This document shows, one piece after another, positions 33,790-42,269 of a DNA stretch of 64,000 nt. The DNA is taken from contig CAVPYY010000006.1 of assembly GCA_963710135.1 (NCBI GenBank), positions 744,001-808,000 of the forward strand, read 5' to 3'. The notes under the pieces are model-generated. The model was not told the DNA's origin. It did not search any database and saw nothing but the letters and a program-made list of their open reading frames with translations. Both the position numbers and the translations under genes were made by a program. The stretch is from SG8-30 sp963710135. Its GTDB lineage: Bacteria > Pseudomonadota > Gammaproteobacteria > Steroidobacterales > Steroidobacteraceae. The stretch's first letter is position 1. Each line of letters starts with the position of its first letter.

Positions 33790-35307
33790 CTAGGCCCCGG
33801 TCTTGCGCCTGGCGCCGGCCTTCTTGCGGGCCCGCGGCTTCTTGCCGGCTTTGGCCTTGGCGGCGGCCTTGCGGGGTCTCGCTGGTTTCGCCGGCGCAGC
33901 CTTTGGCCGCTCGAGCGCAGACTCGATCTCCTCGAGGGCTTCGCGCGTGTAGCGCGCCAGGTTCTGCAGATGCGGCAGGGTGTCGCGACAGCCGACGAAG
34001 GCGAAGGCCAGCACGTCGGCATAGCTCTGGCAGGTGATGTTGAGGCCGATGCCATGGGCGATCAGTGAGATCGGGTAGGACGCTTCCATTCTCGCGCCGC
34101 GGAAGTACAGCGGCCGGGTCGGCCCCGGCACGTTCGACACGGTGACGTTGAACATCGGGCGGGTGCGTCCGCCGAGCGGGGTGAGCATCGAGACGATGCT
34201 CGGCGCCATCAGCAGCACGGTGTACTGGGTGATGGCGTCGCGCGGCAGGCCGCGGAAATGCGCCTTGGCGGCCTTGGTGGAGTCGACCACCGCGGCGAGA
34301 CGCTCCAGCGGATCCGCGATGTCGGTACCGAGCGTGGCGATGATGAAGGTCACGGCGTTGCCGGTGCCCTCGTCGTCCGCCGGGCGCACCGACACCGGGA
34401 TGCCGGCCGTCAACGAGGTCTCCGGCAACTCGTCCTCGTCCAGCAGGAAACGCCGCAGCGCCCCGCCGCAGATCGCGACCACCAGGTCGTTGAGCGTGCA
34501 GCCGCTGGCCTTGGCCACGCGCTTCAACTGCTCCAGCGGGAATTGCTGGGTGGTCACCCGGCGCTGGCCGCGGATCCGCCCGTTCATGATCGAGCGCGGC
34601 GCCTCGAACGGCAGACGCAGGCCGGTGTCGCCCTCCTCCCCGGGCAGCAACATCGATCCGAAGGCGCGAACCAGCTGCGGGACGGAGCGCAGCTGGCTGC
34701 CGAGCGCGCCCTGCAGCGTCTGCATGACGCCGTCCAGGGTCAGCGGCGGCGGCGCCGGGCGCTCCTTGCGAGCCGGCTTGTTCGCTCCCGGGCTCCAGAA
34801 CGGTGGCAGCTGCCAGCTCTGTTCAGCGTCCTCGGACATGCAGCGGGTCAGCAGGCGCACGCCGCTGACCCCGTCGATCAGCGAGTGATGCATCTTCAGG
34901 TAGATCGCGAAGCGATCACCCTCGAGTCCCTCGATCAGGTGCAACTCCCAGGGCGGGCGGGTCATGTCGATCTGCTGGCTGTGCAGCCGCGCGATCAGCT
35001 GGCCGAGCTCGCGCTCCCCACCGGGCCGCGGCAGCGCCGAGTGACGCACGTGGTACTCGAGGTCGAGCTCTTCCTGCTCGACCCAAACCGGCAGCGGATG
35101 GGTCAGCCCCGACGGGCGCAGGCAATAGTTCCAGGGCGGCGTGAACTCGGTGCTGCTGCGCAGGTCCGCCATCAGGTTGCGCAGGTAGTCCTCGGGCGCG
35201 TTGTCGGGCTTGGTGAACGGCATCAGCCCGGCGACGTGCATGGGCGTGTCGCGCGACTCCACCTGGGTCCAGGAAGCGTCCAGCGGATTGAGCGAATGGG
35301 TGATCAC
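33790..35307 (-). CDS. Wax ester synthase/diacylglycerol acyltransferase (WS/DGAT) family
   Basis: 505 residues. The acyl-CoA dependent acyltransferase makes wax esters or triacylglycerols, usually at the membrane or lipid body. The catalytic motif HHxxxDG is at 140-146 (KMHHSLIDGVSG). The family opening (NPLDASWTQVESRDTPMHVA), PPWELHLIEG, NDLVVAICGGALR and NVTVSNVPGP are also present. The last ~38 residues form a Lys/Ala/Pro/Arg tail (KPARPRKAAAKAKAGKKPRA...), like histone H1 or PhaF-type tails and unusual for this family. It starts at GTG 35307. The next upstream gene in the same direction is ychF, 71 bases away. Confidence 0.92.
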   Translation of the reverse strand: MITHSLNPLDASWTQVESRDTPMHVAGLMPFTKPDNAPEDYLRNLMADLRSSTEFTPPWNYCLRPSGLTHPLPVWVEQEELDLEYHVRHSALPRPGGERELGQLIARLHSQQIDMTRPPWELHLIEGLEGDRFAIYLKMHHSLIDGVSGVRLLTRCMSEDAEQSWQLPPFWSPGANKPARKERPAPPPLTLDGVMQTLQGALGSQLRSVPQLVRAFGSMLLPGEEGDTGLRLPFEAPRSIMNGRIRGQRRVTTQQFPLEQLKRVAKASGCTLNDLVVAICGGALRRFLLDEDELPETSLTAGIPVSVRPADDEGTGNAVTFIIATLGTDIADPLERLAAVVDSTKAAKAHFRGLPRDAITQYTVLLMAPSIVSMLTPLGGRTRPMFNVTVSNVPGPTRPLYFRGARMEASYPISLIAHGIGLNITCQSYADVLAFAFVGCRDTLPHLQNLARYTREALEEIESALERPKAAPAKPARPRKAAAKAKAGKKPRARKKAGARRKTGA

Positions 35308-35378
35308 GGCGTTAGCTCCCCCGAGGGCCGACGCCGCCAGTGTAATGCGCCGCCGCCCGTTGGGGGGCGCCGCCGCGG

Positions 35379-36470
35379 TCAGACGTTGAATCGGAAGTGC
35401 AGCACGTCCGCCTCGCGGACCACGTAGTCCTTGCCCTCGAGGCGCAGCTTGCCGGCATCGCGGGCCCCCGACTCGCCCTTGCAGGCCACGAAGTCGTCGA
35501 AACCGATCGTCTCGGCGCGGATGAAACCGCGCTCGAAGTCGGTGTGGATCTCGCCCGCCGCCTGCGGCGCGGTGGATCCCTTGCGCACCGTCCAGGCCCG
35601 CACTTCCTTCGGTCCGGCGGTGAAGAAGGTCTGCAGTCCGAGCAGCCGGTAGGCGGCGCGGATGACCCGGTTCAGGCCGGGCTCTTCCAGACCGATGTCG
35701 GCCAGGAAGGCGGCGCGATCGGCCTCGTCGAGCTGGCCGATCTCCGCCTCGATGGCGGCGCAGACCGGCACCACTTCGGCACCCTCGCTTGCGGCGAGCG
35801 CGCGCACGGCGTCGAGATGCGGATTGCCCTCGAAGCCGTCCTCCAGCACGTTGGCGACGTACATGACCGGCTTGGCCGTAAGCAGCGGCAGCTCGCGCAG
35901 CTTCTGCCGCTCGAAGTCGTCGAGCGGCATCGACCGGACCGGCTTGCCCGAGTCGAGATGATCGTGGATGCGCTTCAGCGCATCGCGCCAGCGGATCGCC
36001 TCCTTGTCGCCGGCCTTGGCGACTTTTTCAGCGCGCAACAGCGCCTTGTCGACGGAATCGAGATCGGCCAGCGCCAGCTCCGTGTTGATCGTCTCGATGT
36101 CCGCCACCGGGTTGACGGCACCGGCAACGTGCACCACGTCGGGATTCTCGAAACAACGCACGACATGCGCGATCGCATCGGTTTCACGGATGTTGGCCAG
36201 GAACTGGTTGCCGAGCCCCTCGCCCTTGGACGCGCCGGCGACCAGACCGGCGATGTCCACGAACTCGACGGTGGTCGGCAGCACCTTCTGCGGCTTGACG
36301 ATACCCGCCAGCACGTCGAGGCGCGGGTCGGGCACCGGCACCACGCCGACATTCGGGTCGATGGTGCAGAACGGGTAGTTCTCGGCCGCGATCTGCGCCC
36401 GCGTGAGCGCGTTGAACAGGGTCGACTTGCCGACATTGGGCAGCCCGACGATACCGCACCTGATTCCCAT
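35379..36470 (-). CDS. ychF: Redox-regulated ATPase YchF (Obg-like)
   Basis: 363 residues, the standard length. An Obg-family P-loop NTPase that prefers ATP and associates with ribosomes. Walker A GLPNVGKST at 8-16, G2/G3 region PTTVEFVDIAGLVAGASKGEGLGNQFL, and a C-terminal TGS-like domain ending in EADVLHFRFNV. First member of a conserved set with pth and rplY; pth ends 23 bases upstream of the YchF start. Confidence 0.97.
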   Translation of the reverse strand: MGIRCGIVGLPNVGKSTLFNALTRAQIAAENYPFCTIDPNVGVVPVPDPRLDVLAGIVKPQKVLPTTVEFVDIAGLVAGASKGEGLGNQFLANIRETDAIAHVVRCFENPDVVHVAGAVNPVADIETINTELALADLDSVDKALLRAEKVAKAGDKEAIRWRDALKRIHDHLDSGKPVRSMPLDDFERQKLRELPLLTAKPVMYVANVLEDGFEGNPHLDAVRALAASEGAEVVPVCAAIEAEIGQLDEADRAAFLADIGLEEPGLNRVIRAAYRLLGLQTFFTAGPKEVRAWTVRKGSTAPQAAGEIHTDFERGFIRAETIGFDDFVACKGESGARDAGKLRLEGKDYVVREADVLHFRFNV

Positions 36471-36493
36471 GAGATCCTCTTGCAGGACGAGCG

Positions 36494-37102
36494 TCAGCCG
36501 CGCTCGCCGTTGCGTTCCGGCGCTGGCCTGCCGTGCAGGCGGTTCATGACTTTCTCGGCGCCCTCGGACAACAGCCGCGGAAACTCGTCCACGGCCAGCC
36601 CGATGGCCTCGATGATGCGCACTTCGTCCTCGGGACTCGCGCGCTTGAGCACATAACCAATGACCTCGTCACGATCGCCCGGATGCCCGACCCCCAGCCG
36701 CAGGCGCCAGAAGCCCTCGCCGATGTGGCTGATCGCGTCCTTCAGCCCGTTGTGTCCCCCGGCTCCGCCGCCGCGCTTCAGCCTTGCGGTGCCGGCCGGC
36801 AGGTCGAGCTCGTCATGCACCACGAGCACCTCCTCCGAGGGAATGTGCAGGTAGTCGCACAGCGCCCGGATGGCCTGCCCGCTGCGATTCATGTAGGTCA
36901 TCGGCTTGAGCAGCCAGACGTCCGTGCCATCGAGCTGCAGGCGTCCGGTTTCGGCGTTGTAGCGGCGCTCGGTCTTGAGCCGCACGCCATGCCGTCTCGC
37001 CAGCTCGTCGACGAACCAGAAACCGGCGTTGTGCCGCGTGGCCGCGTACTCCGCACCCGGATTGCCGAGCCCGACGACGAGACGCAGGTTGAGACCAGCC
37101 AT
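36494..37102 (-). CDS. pth: Peptidyl-tRNA hydrolase
   Basis: 202 residues. It frees tRNA from peptidyl-tRNAs that drop off the ribosome. VGLGNPGAEYAATRHNAGF carries the catalytic His24 and the substrate-contacting Asn14. KPMTYMNRSGQA and VVHDELDLPAGTARLKRGGGAGGHNGL (substrate-binding residues) are intact. It lies between rplY and ychF in the usual gammaproteobacterial order. Confidence 0.97.
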   Translation of the reverse strand: MAGLNLRLVVGLGNPGAEYAATRHNAGFWFVDELARRHGVRLKTERRYNAETGRLQLDGTDVWLLKPMTYMNRSGQAIRALCDYLHIPSEEVLVVHDELDLPAGTARLKRGGGAGGHNGLKDAISHIGEGFWRLRLGVGHPGDRDEVIGYVLKRASPEDEVRIIEAIGLAVDEFPRLLSEGAEKVMNRLHGRPAPERNGERG

Positions 37103-37131
37103 GGGACGGTAGACGCGCAGTGGCCGCCGAA

Positions 37132-37164
37132 CGGATGGGGCCGCCGCGCGGGCGGCCCCGTCCG
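37132..37164 (-). terminator. Hairpin between rplY and pth, possible attenuator
   Basis: A 9-bp GC-only stem (37137-37145 with 37151-37159), extended by 4 more pairs after one mismatch, with a 5-base loop. It lies 19 bases past the rplY stop and before pth. There is no T tract, so it may only slow transcription or stabilise the rplY end. Confidence 0.35.
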
Positions 37165-37182
37165 GCAGCCGACCTGCGCCGA

Positions 37183-37842
37183 CTAGCTCTTCGACTCGGC
37201 CGCCGGCGCAGCCGCCGGCGTGGCCGCCGCGGCCTCAGTGGCTGCAGCAACCGGCGCCACTTCCTCGGCCCTCGCGCCGTGAATCGACACGACGCCGGCG
37301 TCGTGACCGTGGATCAGCTCGGGCAGCTCGACGCCCTCCGGCAGCTTCAGCTCGGAGAGATGGATGAGCTGGCCGAGTTCGAGCGCGGCGACGTCCACCT
37401 CGATGAACTCGGGCAGGTCCTTCGGCAGACACTGCACCTCGATGTCGTTCCTGAGGTGCGACACGACACCACCCTGCTGCTTCACGCCGACCGAGGTCGC
37501 CTCGTTGAGGAAATGCAGCGGCACCTTGATGCGGATCTTCTCGTTCTCCACGACCCGCTGCAGGTCGACGTGCAGCACCACGTTCTTGTAGGGGTGGCGC
37601 TGCAGGTCCTTGAGCACCGCGGTCTCGGTCTGGCCGGCGACCTTCAGGCTCAGGATGGTGGAATAGAAACGCTCGTTGTCGAGCATCAGGATGAGCTTGG
37701 CATGATCCAGCGACAGCGCGCGGGGTTCACCCTTCGCGCCGTACAGGATCGCCGGCACCTTGCCGGTACGACGCAGGCGGCGGCTCGCACCTTTGCCCTG
37801 GTCGTTCCGGAACTCGGCGGCGAGTTCGAAAGACGTCTTCAT
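37183..37842 (-). CDS. rplY: 50S ribosomal protein L25/general stress protein Ctc
   Basis: 219 residues, the long two-domain (CTC) form. The N-terminal L25 domain (~1-95: RNDQGKGASRRLRRTGKVPAILYG, SLDHAKLILMLDNERFYSTIL) binds 5S rRNA. The C-terminal TL5/CTC beta domain (~100-190) contains EVQCLPKDLPEFIEVDVAALELGQLIHLSELKLPEGV. It ends with an Ala-rich tail. It lies downstream of prs, separated by an inverted repeat. Confidence 0.97.
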   Translation of the reverse strand: MKTSFELAAEFRNDQGKGASRRLRRTGKVPAILYGAKGEPRALSLDHAKLILMLDNERFYSTILSLKVAGQTETAVLKDLQRHPYKNVVLHVDLQRVVENEKIRIKVPLHFLNEATSVGVKQQGGVVSHLRNDIEVQCLPKDLPEFIEVDVAALELGQLIHLSELKLPEGVELPELIHGHDAGVVSIHGARAEEVAPVAAATEAAAATPAAAPAAESKS

Positions 37843-37937
37843 TTGTTGACTCCTCGTCAGTAGAAAAAGGACGGCGCCCCGCGACCAGGAGAACCGCCCC
37901 GACTCACGGCCGCCGGACCCTCCGGCGACCTCAAAAT

Positions 37938-37996
37938 GGGGACATTCTCCTTTTCCGCTGCCCGCACAGCGGTCGGCGAAAAAGGAGAATGTCCCC
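37938..37996. repeat. REP-like inverted repeat GGGGACATTCTCCTTTT between prs and rplY
   Basis: The 17-base arm at 37938-37954 is repeated inverted at 37980-37996. The next ~11 bases also pair in part (CCGCTGCCCGC against TCGCCGACCGC). The right arm ends 3 bases past the prs stop. The shape (conserved GGGGACA tip, imperfect inner stem) is that of a REP element. It may also act as a transcript end or stabiliser for prs. Confidence 0.85.
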
Positions 37997-37999
37997 TGA

Positions 38000-38956
38000 T
38001 TAGTCCACGTACAGCGAGCTTACCGACTCCTCGTCACGGATGCGGCGCATGGTCTCGGCCAGCAGGCCCGCCACGGTCAGCACGCGGATGCGACTGCAGC
38101 GCCGGGCATCGCCGCGCAGCGGGATCGTGTCCGTCACCACCAGTTCGTCGAGGTCCGACGCCTCGATGCGTTCGATGGCCTTGCCCGACAGCACCGCGTG
38201 AGTGATGTAGGCGAGTACCTTTTCCGCACCGGCGCGCTTGAGTGCCTTCGCCGCGAGGCACAGCGTGCCCGCGGTGTCGACCAGGTCGTCGATCATCACG
38301 CAGACCTTGCCCTCGACGTTGCCGATGATGTTCATCACCTCGGATTCGTTCGGTCGCGGGCGGCGCTTGTCGATGATCGCCAGGTCCGCGTCGTCGAGCC
38401 GCCGCGCCAGGGCGCGGGCCCGCACCACGCCGCCGACGTCGGGCGACACCACGATGATGTTGTCGTACTTCTGCTTCCAGGCATCGCCCAACAGCACCGG
38501 CGACGCGTACACGTTGTCGACCGGTATGTCGAAGAAACCCTGGATCTGGTCGGCGTGCAGGTCGACCGTCAGCACGCGGTCGACGCCCGCGCCGCTGATC
38601 ATGTTGGCGACCAGCTTGGCAGTGATCGGTCCGCGCGTCGCCCGCGGCCGCCGGTCCTGGCGCGCGTAGCCGAAGTACGGAATGACCGCGGTGATGCGCC
38701 AGGCGGAGGCCCTGCGGCAGGCGTCGGCCATCACCAGCAGCTCCATCAGGTGATCGTTGGCGGGCGGCGAGGTTGACTGCACCAGGAAGACGTCGCGGCC
38801 GCGGACATTCTCCATCAACTCGACCTGCGTCTCGCCGTCGCTGAAATGCCCGACGATCGCGCGCCCGAGCGGCTGCATCAAATGACGCGCGATATCCTGG
38901 GCCAGCGCCGGATTCGCGCTACCCGTGAACACCGCCATCATCGTGGAATGATCCAC
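38000..38956 (-). CDS. prs: Ribose-phosphate pyrophosphokinase
   Basis: 318 residues. It makes PRPP from ribose-5-phosphate and ATP for nucleotide, His, Trp and NAD synthesis. Class I features: FSDGETQVELMENVRGRDVFLVQS, PYFGYARQDRR, the flexible-loop RRPRPNESEV and the PRPP-binding VMIDDLVDTAGTL. GTG 38956 was chosen because AGGAGGA ends 4 bases upstream; ATG codons at 38941 and 38938 are alternatives. It follows tRNA-Gln in the operon-like order ispE, tRNA-Gln, prs. Confidence 0.97.
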   Translation of the reverse strand: MDHSTMMAVFTGSANPALAQDIARHLMQPLGRAIVGHFSDGETQVELMENVRGRDVFLVQSTSPPANDHLMELLVMADACRRASAWRITAVIPYFGYARQDRRPRATRGPITAKLVANMISGAGVDRVLTVDLHADQIQGFFDIPVDNVYASPVLLGDAWKQKYDNIIVVSPDVGGVVRARALARRLDDADLAIIDKRRPRPNESEVMNIIGNVEGKVCVMIDDLVDTAGTLCLAAKALKRAGAEKVLAYITHAVLSGKAIERIEASDLDELVVTDTIPLRGDARRCSRIRVLTVAGLLAETMRRIRDEESVSSLYVD

Positions 38957-39000
38957 CCGCTCCTCCTAAGTCCGGGCGCCGGGCGCCCGTGTCCGCCAAG

Positions 39001-39075
39001 TGGCTGGGGTGGAAGGATTCGAACCTTCGCATGGCGGGATCAAAACCCGCTGCCTTACCACTTGGCTACACCCCA
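39001..39075 (-). tRNA. tRNA-Gln (UUG)
   Basis: 75 bases including encoded CCA (39001-39003). Acceptor stem TGGGGTG/CACCCCA, D arm TAGCCAAGTGGTAAGGC, anticodon TTG in loop TTTTGAT, and T loop GGTTCGAATCC. The position between ispE and prs is conserved in Gammaproteobacteria. Confidence 0.96.
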
Positions 39076-39087
39076 AGTCGCAATCGC

Positions 39088-39948
39088 TCAGCCGCGCCCC
39101 GCGCTCCGCTCCGCTGCCAGCCGCTCCTCGAGAGGCGAGCGGTCCAGTCCGCGCGCGACGAACGCCCGCCAACCGGGGGGCAGCCCCGCGACCGCCGCCT
39201 CGGCCGCCTCGCGCGTCGCGAACGCCGCGAACACGCAGGAACCCGTTCCGGTCAGTCTCGCCGGCGCCGCCCGCGACAGCCATGAGATCGCGCGGTCGAC
39301 GTCCGGCCAGCGTGCCCGGACGACAGGTTCGCAGTCGTTTCGCCCACCAGCCTGCAGAAAACCGAGAATTGTCGTCTTCGGGGAATTCCGTGTCAATTCA
39401 GGCGCCTGAAATACCTCCGCCGTGGCCACCGCGACGCCCGGATGGACCACCGCGAACCAGCGTGCCGGGGTCTCGACGGCCGTCAGCCGCTCACCGACCC
39501 CCTCGGCCCAGGCAGTGCGCCCGCCCACGAAAACGGGCACGTCGGCACCCAGCTCCAGCCCGAGCGCGGCCAGCTGGTCCCGGCTGAGCCCGGTCCCCCA
39601 CAACTCGTTGAGCGCCACCAGGGTCGTGGCGGCGTCCGAGCTGCCGCCCCCGAGGCCGCCCCCCAGCGGAATCCGCTTGTCCAGCGCAATATCGGCGCCA
39701 AGGCGGCTGCCGGTGGCCTGCTGGAGACGGCGCGCCGCGCGGACCGTCAGGTCCTGGCCGGCGACCACCCCCGCCGGACCGGACAGCCGCCGGATCTCCC
39801 CGTCCTGGCGCACCGCGAGGGTGATCTGGTCGCGCAGGTCAAGCAGCTGGAACAACGTCTGCAGCTCGTGGTAGCCGTCGGCGCGCCGCCCCACCACGTG
39901 CAGGAAGAGGTTGAGCTTGGCGGGTGCCGGCCAGGGAATCGGGCTCAC
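39088..39948 (-). CDS. ispE: 4-(cytidine 5'-diphospho)-2-C-methyl-D-erythritol kinase
   Basis: 286 residues. The GHMP kinase phosphorylates CDP-methylerythritol in the MEP isoprenoid pathway. It opens with PAPAKLNLFLHVVGRRADGYHELQT (catalytic Lys and Asn region); the ATP loop is IPLGGGLGGGSSDAATTL, and the third GHMP motif is RLTGTGSCVFAAF. GTG 39948 overlaps the lolB stop (GTGA), so translation is coupled. Full length for the family. Confidence 0.96.
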   Translation of the reverse strand: MSPIPWPAPAKLNLFLHVVGRRADGYHELQTLFQLLDLRDQITLAVRQDGEIRRLSGPAGVVAGQDLTVRAARRLQQATGSRLGADIALDKRIPLGGGLGGGSSDAATTLVALNELWGTGLSRDQLAALGLELGADVPVFVGGRTAWAEGVGERLTAVETPARWFAVVHPGVAVATAEVFQAPELTRNSPKTTILGFLQAGGRNDCEPVVRARWPDVDRAISWLSRAAPARLTGTGSCVFAAFATREAAEAAVAGLPPGWRAFVARGLDRSPLEERLAAERSAGRG

Positions 39949-40514
39949 CGGCCGAGCTCCCAGCGGCTCACCGCGAGGCGCAGCCGCGTCGTGCCCCGCA
40001 GGATGGTCAGGCGGCCGGGCAGCATGCCCGCGGGCGTGGCCTCGGAGAGCTCCGCGAGCACGCTCCAGCCATACTGCTCGAAGGCCTGCGAGCCCTCGAG
40101 AACCCGGTACGGCTCCGTCGGCGAGGGAATGCCGAGCACCCAGTAACGCAGTGCCGCGAGCGGCACGCGCGCGCCCAGCCGGTCCGCGAGCAGGGATTCC
40201 GCGTCGGCGCCCTGCAGCCGCGCGCCGCTGCCGTCCTCGACGGCGAGCGAGCCCGCGTCGAGACTGACCGCCAGCGCCCCGGCGCCGAACGGGCCGCTCA
40301 GCGAGATCTCGCTGACGGCGCCCGACTGGCGCCAGTCGACGCTGGCGGAGGTGCCCTCGCCGTCCACGGCGACCGCCACCCGGCCGCGCAATTGCCAGTT
40401 GTCGATCGCCGACAGCTCCGCCTGGCGCTGCGCCAGTCCGGCAGGTGGAGCCGCCGGCGGCAATGCCGCGCAACCCGCCAGGCAGATCAGGGGAAGCAGT
40501 GCGGCGGCGCGCAT
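39945..40514 (-). CDS. lolB: Outer-membrane lipoprotein LolB
   Basis: 189 residues from ATG 40514. It receives lipoproteins from LolA and inserts them in the outer membrane. The signal peptide ends in lipobox LAGC, Cys 15. The mature part follows LolB: NWQLRGRVAVAVDGEGTSASVDWRQSG, LLADRLGARVPLAALRYWVLG and a C-terminal LTILRGTTRLRLAVSRWEL. It lies 4 bases after the TPR gene and overlaps ispE by 4 bases. Confidence 0.94.
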   Translation of the reverse strand: MRAAALLPLICLAGCAALPPAAPPAGLAQRQAELSAIDNWQLRGRVAVAVDGEGTSASVDWRQSGAVSEISLSGPFGAGALAVSLDAGSLAVEDGSGARLQGADAESLLADRLGARVPLAALRYWVLGIPSPTEPYRVLEGSQAFEQYGWSVLAELSEATPAGMLPGRLTILRGTTRLRLAVSRWELGR

Positions 40515-40518
40515 GGGA

Positions 40519-42183
40519 TCAGAGCGGATGACGCTCGAGGGTGCGCTGCAGGGTACGGTTGTCCGGTGCCATGGCGGCGGCCTCCGACCACAGCTCCCGC
40601 GCCTCGTCGCGCTGACCGAGCGACCACAGCACTTCACCGAGGTGGGCGGCCACCTCGGGATCCTGGGACCGTGACCAGGCGCGCTCCAGCCACTCGCGCG
40701 CCTCCGCGGCCCGCCCGGCGCGATACAGACCCCAACCCACCGAGTCGATGATCGCGTAGCTGTCCGGCTTGTGCTCGACTGCGCGCTCGACCAGGGCCAG
40801 GCCCTCCCGCACGCGCCGGGTGCGATCCAGCAGGGTGTAGCCCAGCGAGTTCATCGCCGTGGGATCGTCCGGACGGCGCCGCAGCACGTCGCGAAACACC
40901 GCCACCGCCTCGGGCACGCGATCGAGGCGCTCCAGGACGAAGCCGCGGGCCTGCCGCAGGTCGTCGTCATCCGGATACAGCGCGAGCGCGCGGTCCAGCA
41001 GCGCGATCGCGTCCGCGCCCCGGGATTCGTCGACCAGCTGGTTGGCGCGCCGCACCACGACATCGCGATCGGCCTCCGGTGCGGTGGCGAGATAATCGTC
41101 CAGCAGCATTTCCGCGCGCTCCGGCGCGCCCAGCTCGCGCAACAGCCTGGCGGCCTCGAGCTGTGAAGAGGTCGCGCGCGCGCCGCTGTTGGCCCGCTCC
41201 AGGAAGCGCACGGCGAGCGCCTTGTCGCCCTGTTTCGCGGCGATCAGCCCGAGATAGGCCAGCGCGCTGCCGGTACGGTCCTGCTGTGCCAGTTCCGCGA
41301 AGGCGCTGCGCGCCGCCTCAAAGTCGCCCTGGCTGTAGTGAATCGAGCCGATGCCCTCCAGCGCCTGCGGCACCGCCGTCTGGCTGCGGCGCAAGTCCTC
41401 GAACACGGCCAGCGCTTCGGTTTCCTGGCCGGCGCCGGCCAGAAACCAGGCGTGGTTGAGCCGCGCCAGCGGGTCGCCGCCCGCGGCCAGGGTCGCCGCG
41501 CTGGCCAGGCCGTCCTCGGTCCGGCCCAGCAGCAGCAGGGCCCGGGCCTCGGCGAGTCCGGCCAGCCGCCACTCGGGTCGCAACAGCAGCGCACGCTGCG
41601 CGGCGTCGAGGGCGCGCTCGCCGTGCTCCGCGCGCTGCCACAGCACGCTGTTGGCGTAATGCGCCTCGGCCAGCGCCGGATCTTTCGCGGCCAGCGCGTC
41701 CATGACCTGCGCAGCGCCGGTGTCGTTGGCTTCGCCGTCGAGTATGGCCAGCAGCGCGAGGTAGCCCTGTCCCCGGTCGCTGTACGCCTGGTCGAGTATC
41801 GCCGCGAACTGCGCCGTCGCCGCATCGGTCCGGTAGAGCCTGAGCAGCGTCGTGGCCAGGTAGCGGCGGGCCTCCTCCCGGCCGGGCTCCAGCTCGAGCC
41901 AGCGATACGCGGAGCGCGCCGCGGCCTGCCATTGGGCACGCTCGAAGGCCGCACGGGTCGCCCGCGCCGCCAGTTCGGGATCGTCGCTGGCCAGGGCGGC
42001 ACAGGCGAAGTGCCTCGCCGCGAGCGCCCAGCTGCCGCGCGCGAGGGCGGCGCGCGCCAGAGACTCCTGCGCCACCGGGGTCGCGCGGGGACAGCGCTCC
42101 AGCGCCGCCGCGGCAGGCGCAAAGGCGGTTCCCACAGCCAGAAGCAAGACGGCCGCGGCCGCAGCAATGAAACGATGCATCAT
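40519..42183 (-). CDS. Exported tetratricopeptide-repeat protein
   Basis: 554 residues. A signal peptide (to about AAAA at residue 27) is followed by TPR repeats along nearly the whole length, most regular in the C-terminal half (GADAIALLDRALALYPDDDDLRQARGFVLERLDRVPEAVAVFRDVLRRRPDDPTAMNSLGYTLLD, etc.). The neighbour relation TPR-lolB-ispE, with hemA divergent, is common in gammaproteobacteria, and such proteins are thought to help envelope assembly; that role is inference. A -10-like TATAGT ends 3 bases before the start codon, so its transcript may be nearly leaderless. Confidence 0.9.
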   Translation of the reverse strand: MMHRFIAAAAAVLLLAVGTAFAPAAAALERCPRATPVAQESLARAALARGSWALAARHFACAALASDDPELAARATRAAFERAQWQAAARSAYRWLELEPGREEARRYLATTLLRLYRTDAATAQFAAILDQAYSDRGQGYLALLAILDGEANDTGAAQVMDALAAKDPALAEAHYANSVLWQRAEHGERALDAAQRALLLRPEWRLAGLAEARALLLLGRTEDGLASAATLAAGGDPLARLNHAWFLAGAGQETEALAVFEDLRRSQTAVPQALEGIGSIHYSQGDFEAARSAFAELAQQDRTGSALAYLGLIAAKQGDKALAVRFLERANSGARATSSQLEAARLLRELGAPERAEMLLDDYLATAPEADRDVVVRRANQLVDESRGADAIALLDRALALYPDDDDLRQARGFVLERLDRVPEAVAVFRDVLRRRPDDPTAMNSLGYTLLDRTRRVREGLALVERAVEHKPDSYAIIDSVGWGLYRAGRAAEAREWLERAWSRSQDPEVAAHLGEVLWSLGQRDEARELWSEAAAMAPDNRTLQRTLERHPL

Positions 42184-42269
42184 GCGACTATAGCTCAGCC
42201 CAGCCAGCGGCCGCTTGTGCTCCCCGGAGCCATCCCGGACAATCCGCGGCGTTGCCTGACCGGTCTCCC

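Noticed and set aside
42187..42192. TATAGT as a firm leaderless promoter for the TPR gene
   Set aside because: No acceptable -35 box at the right distance; noted only in the gene entry.
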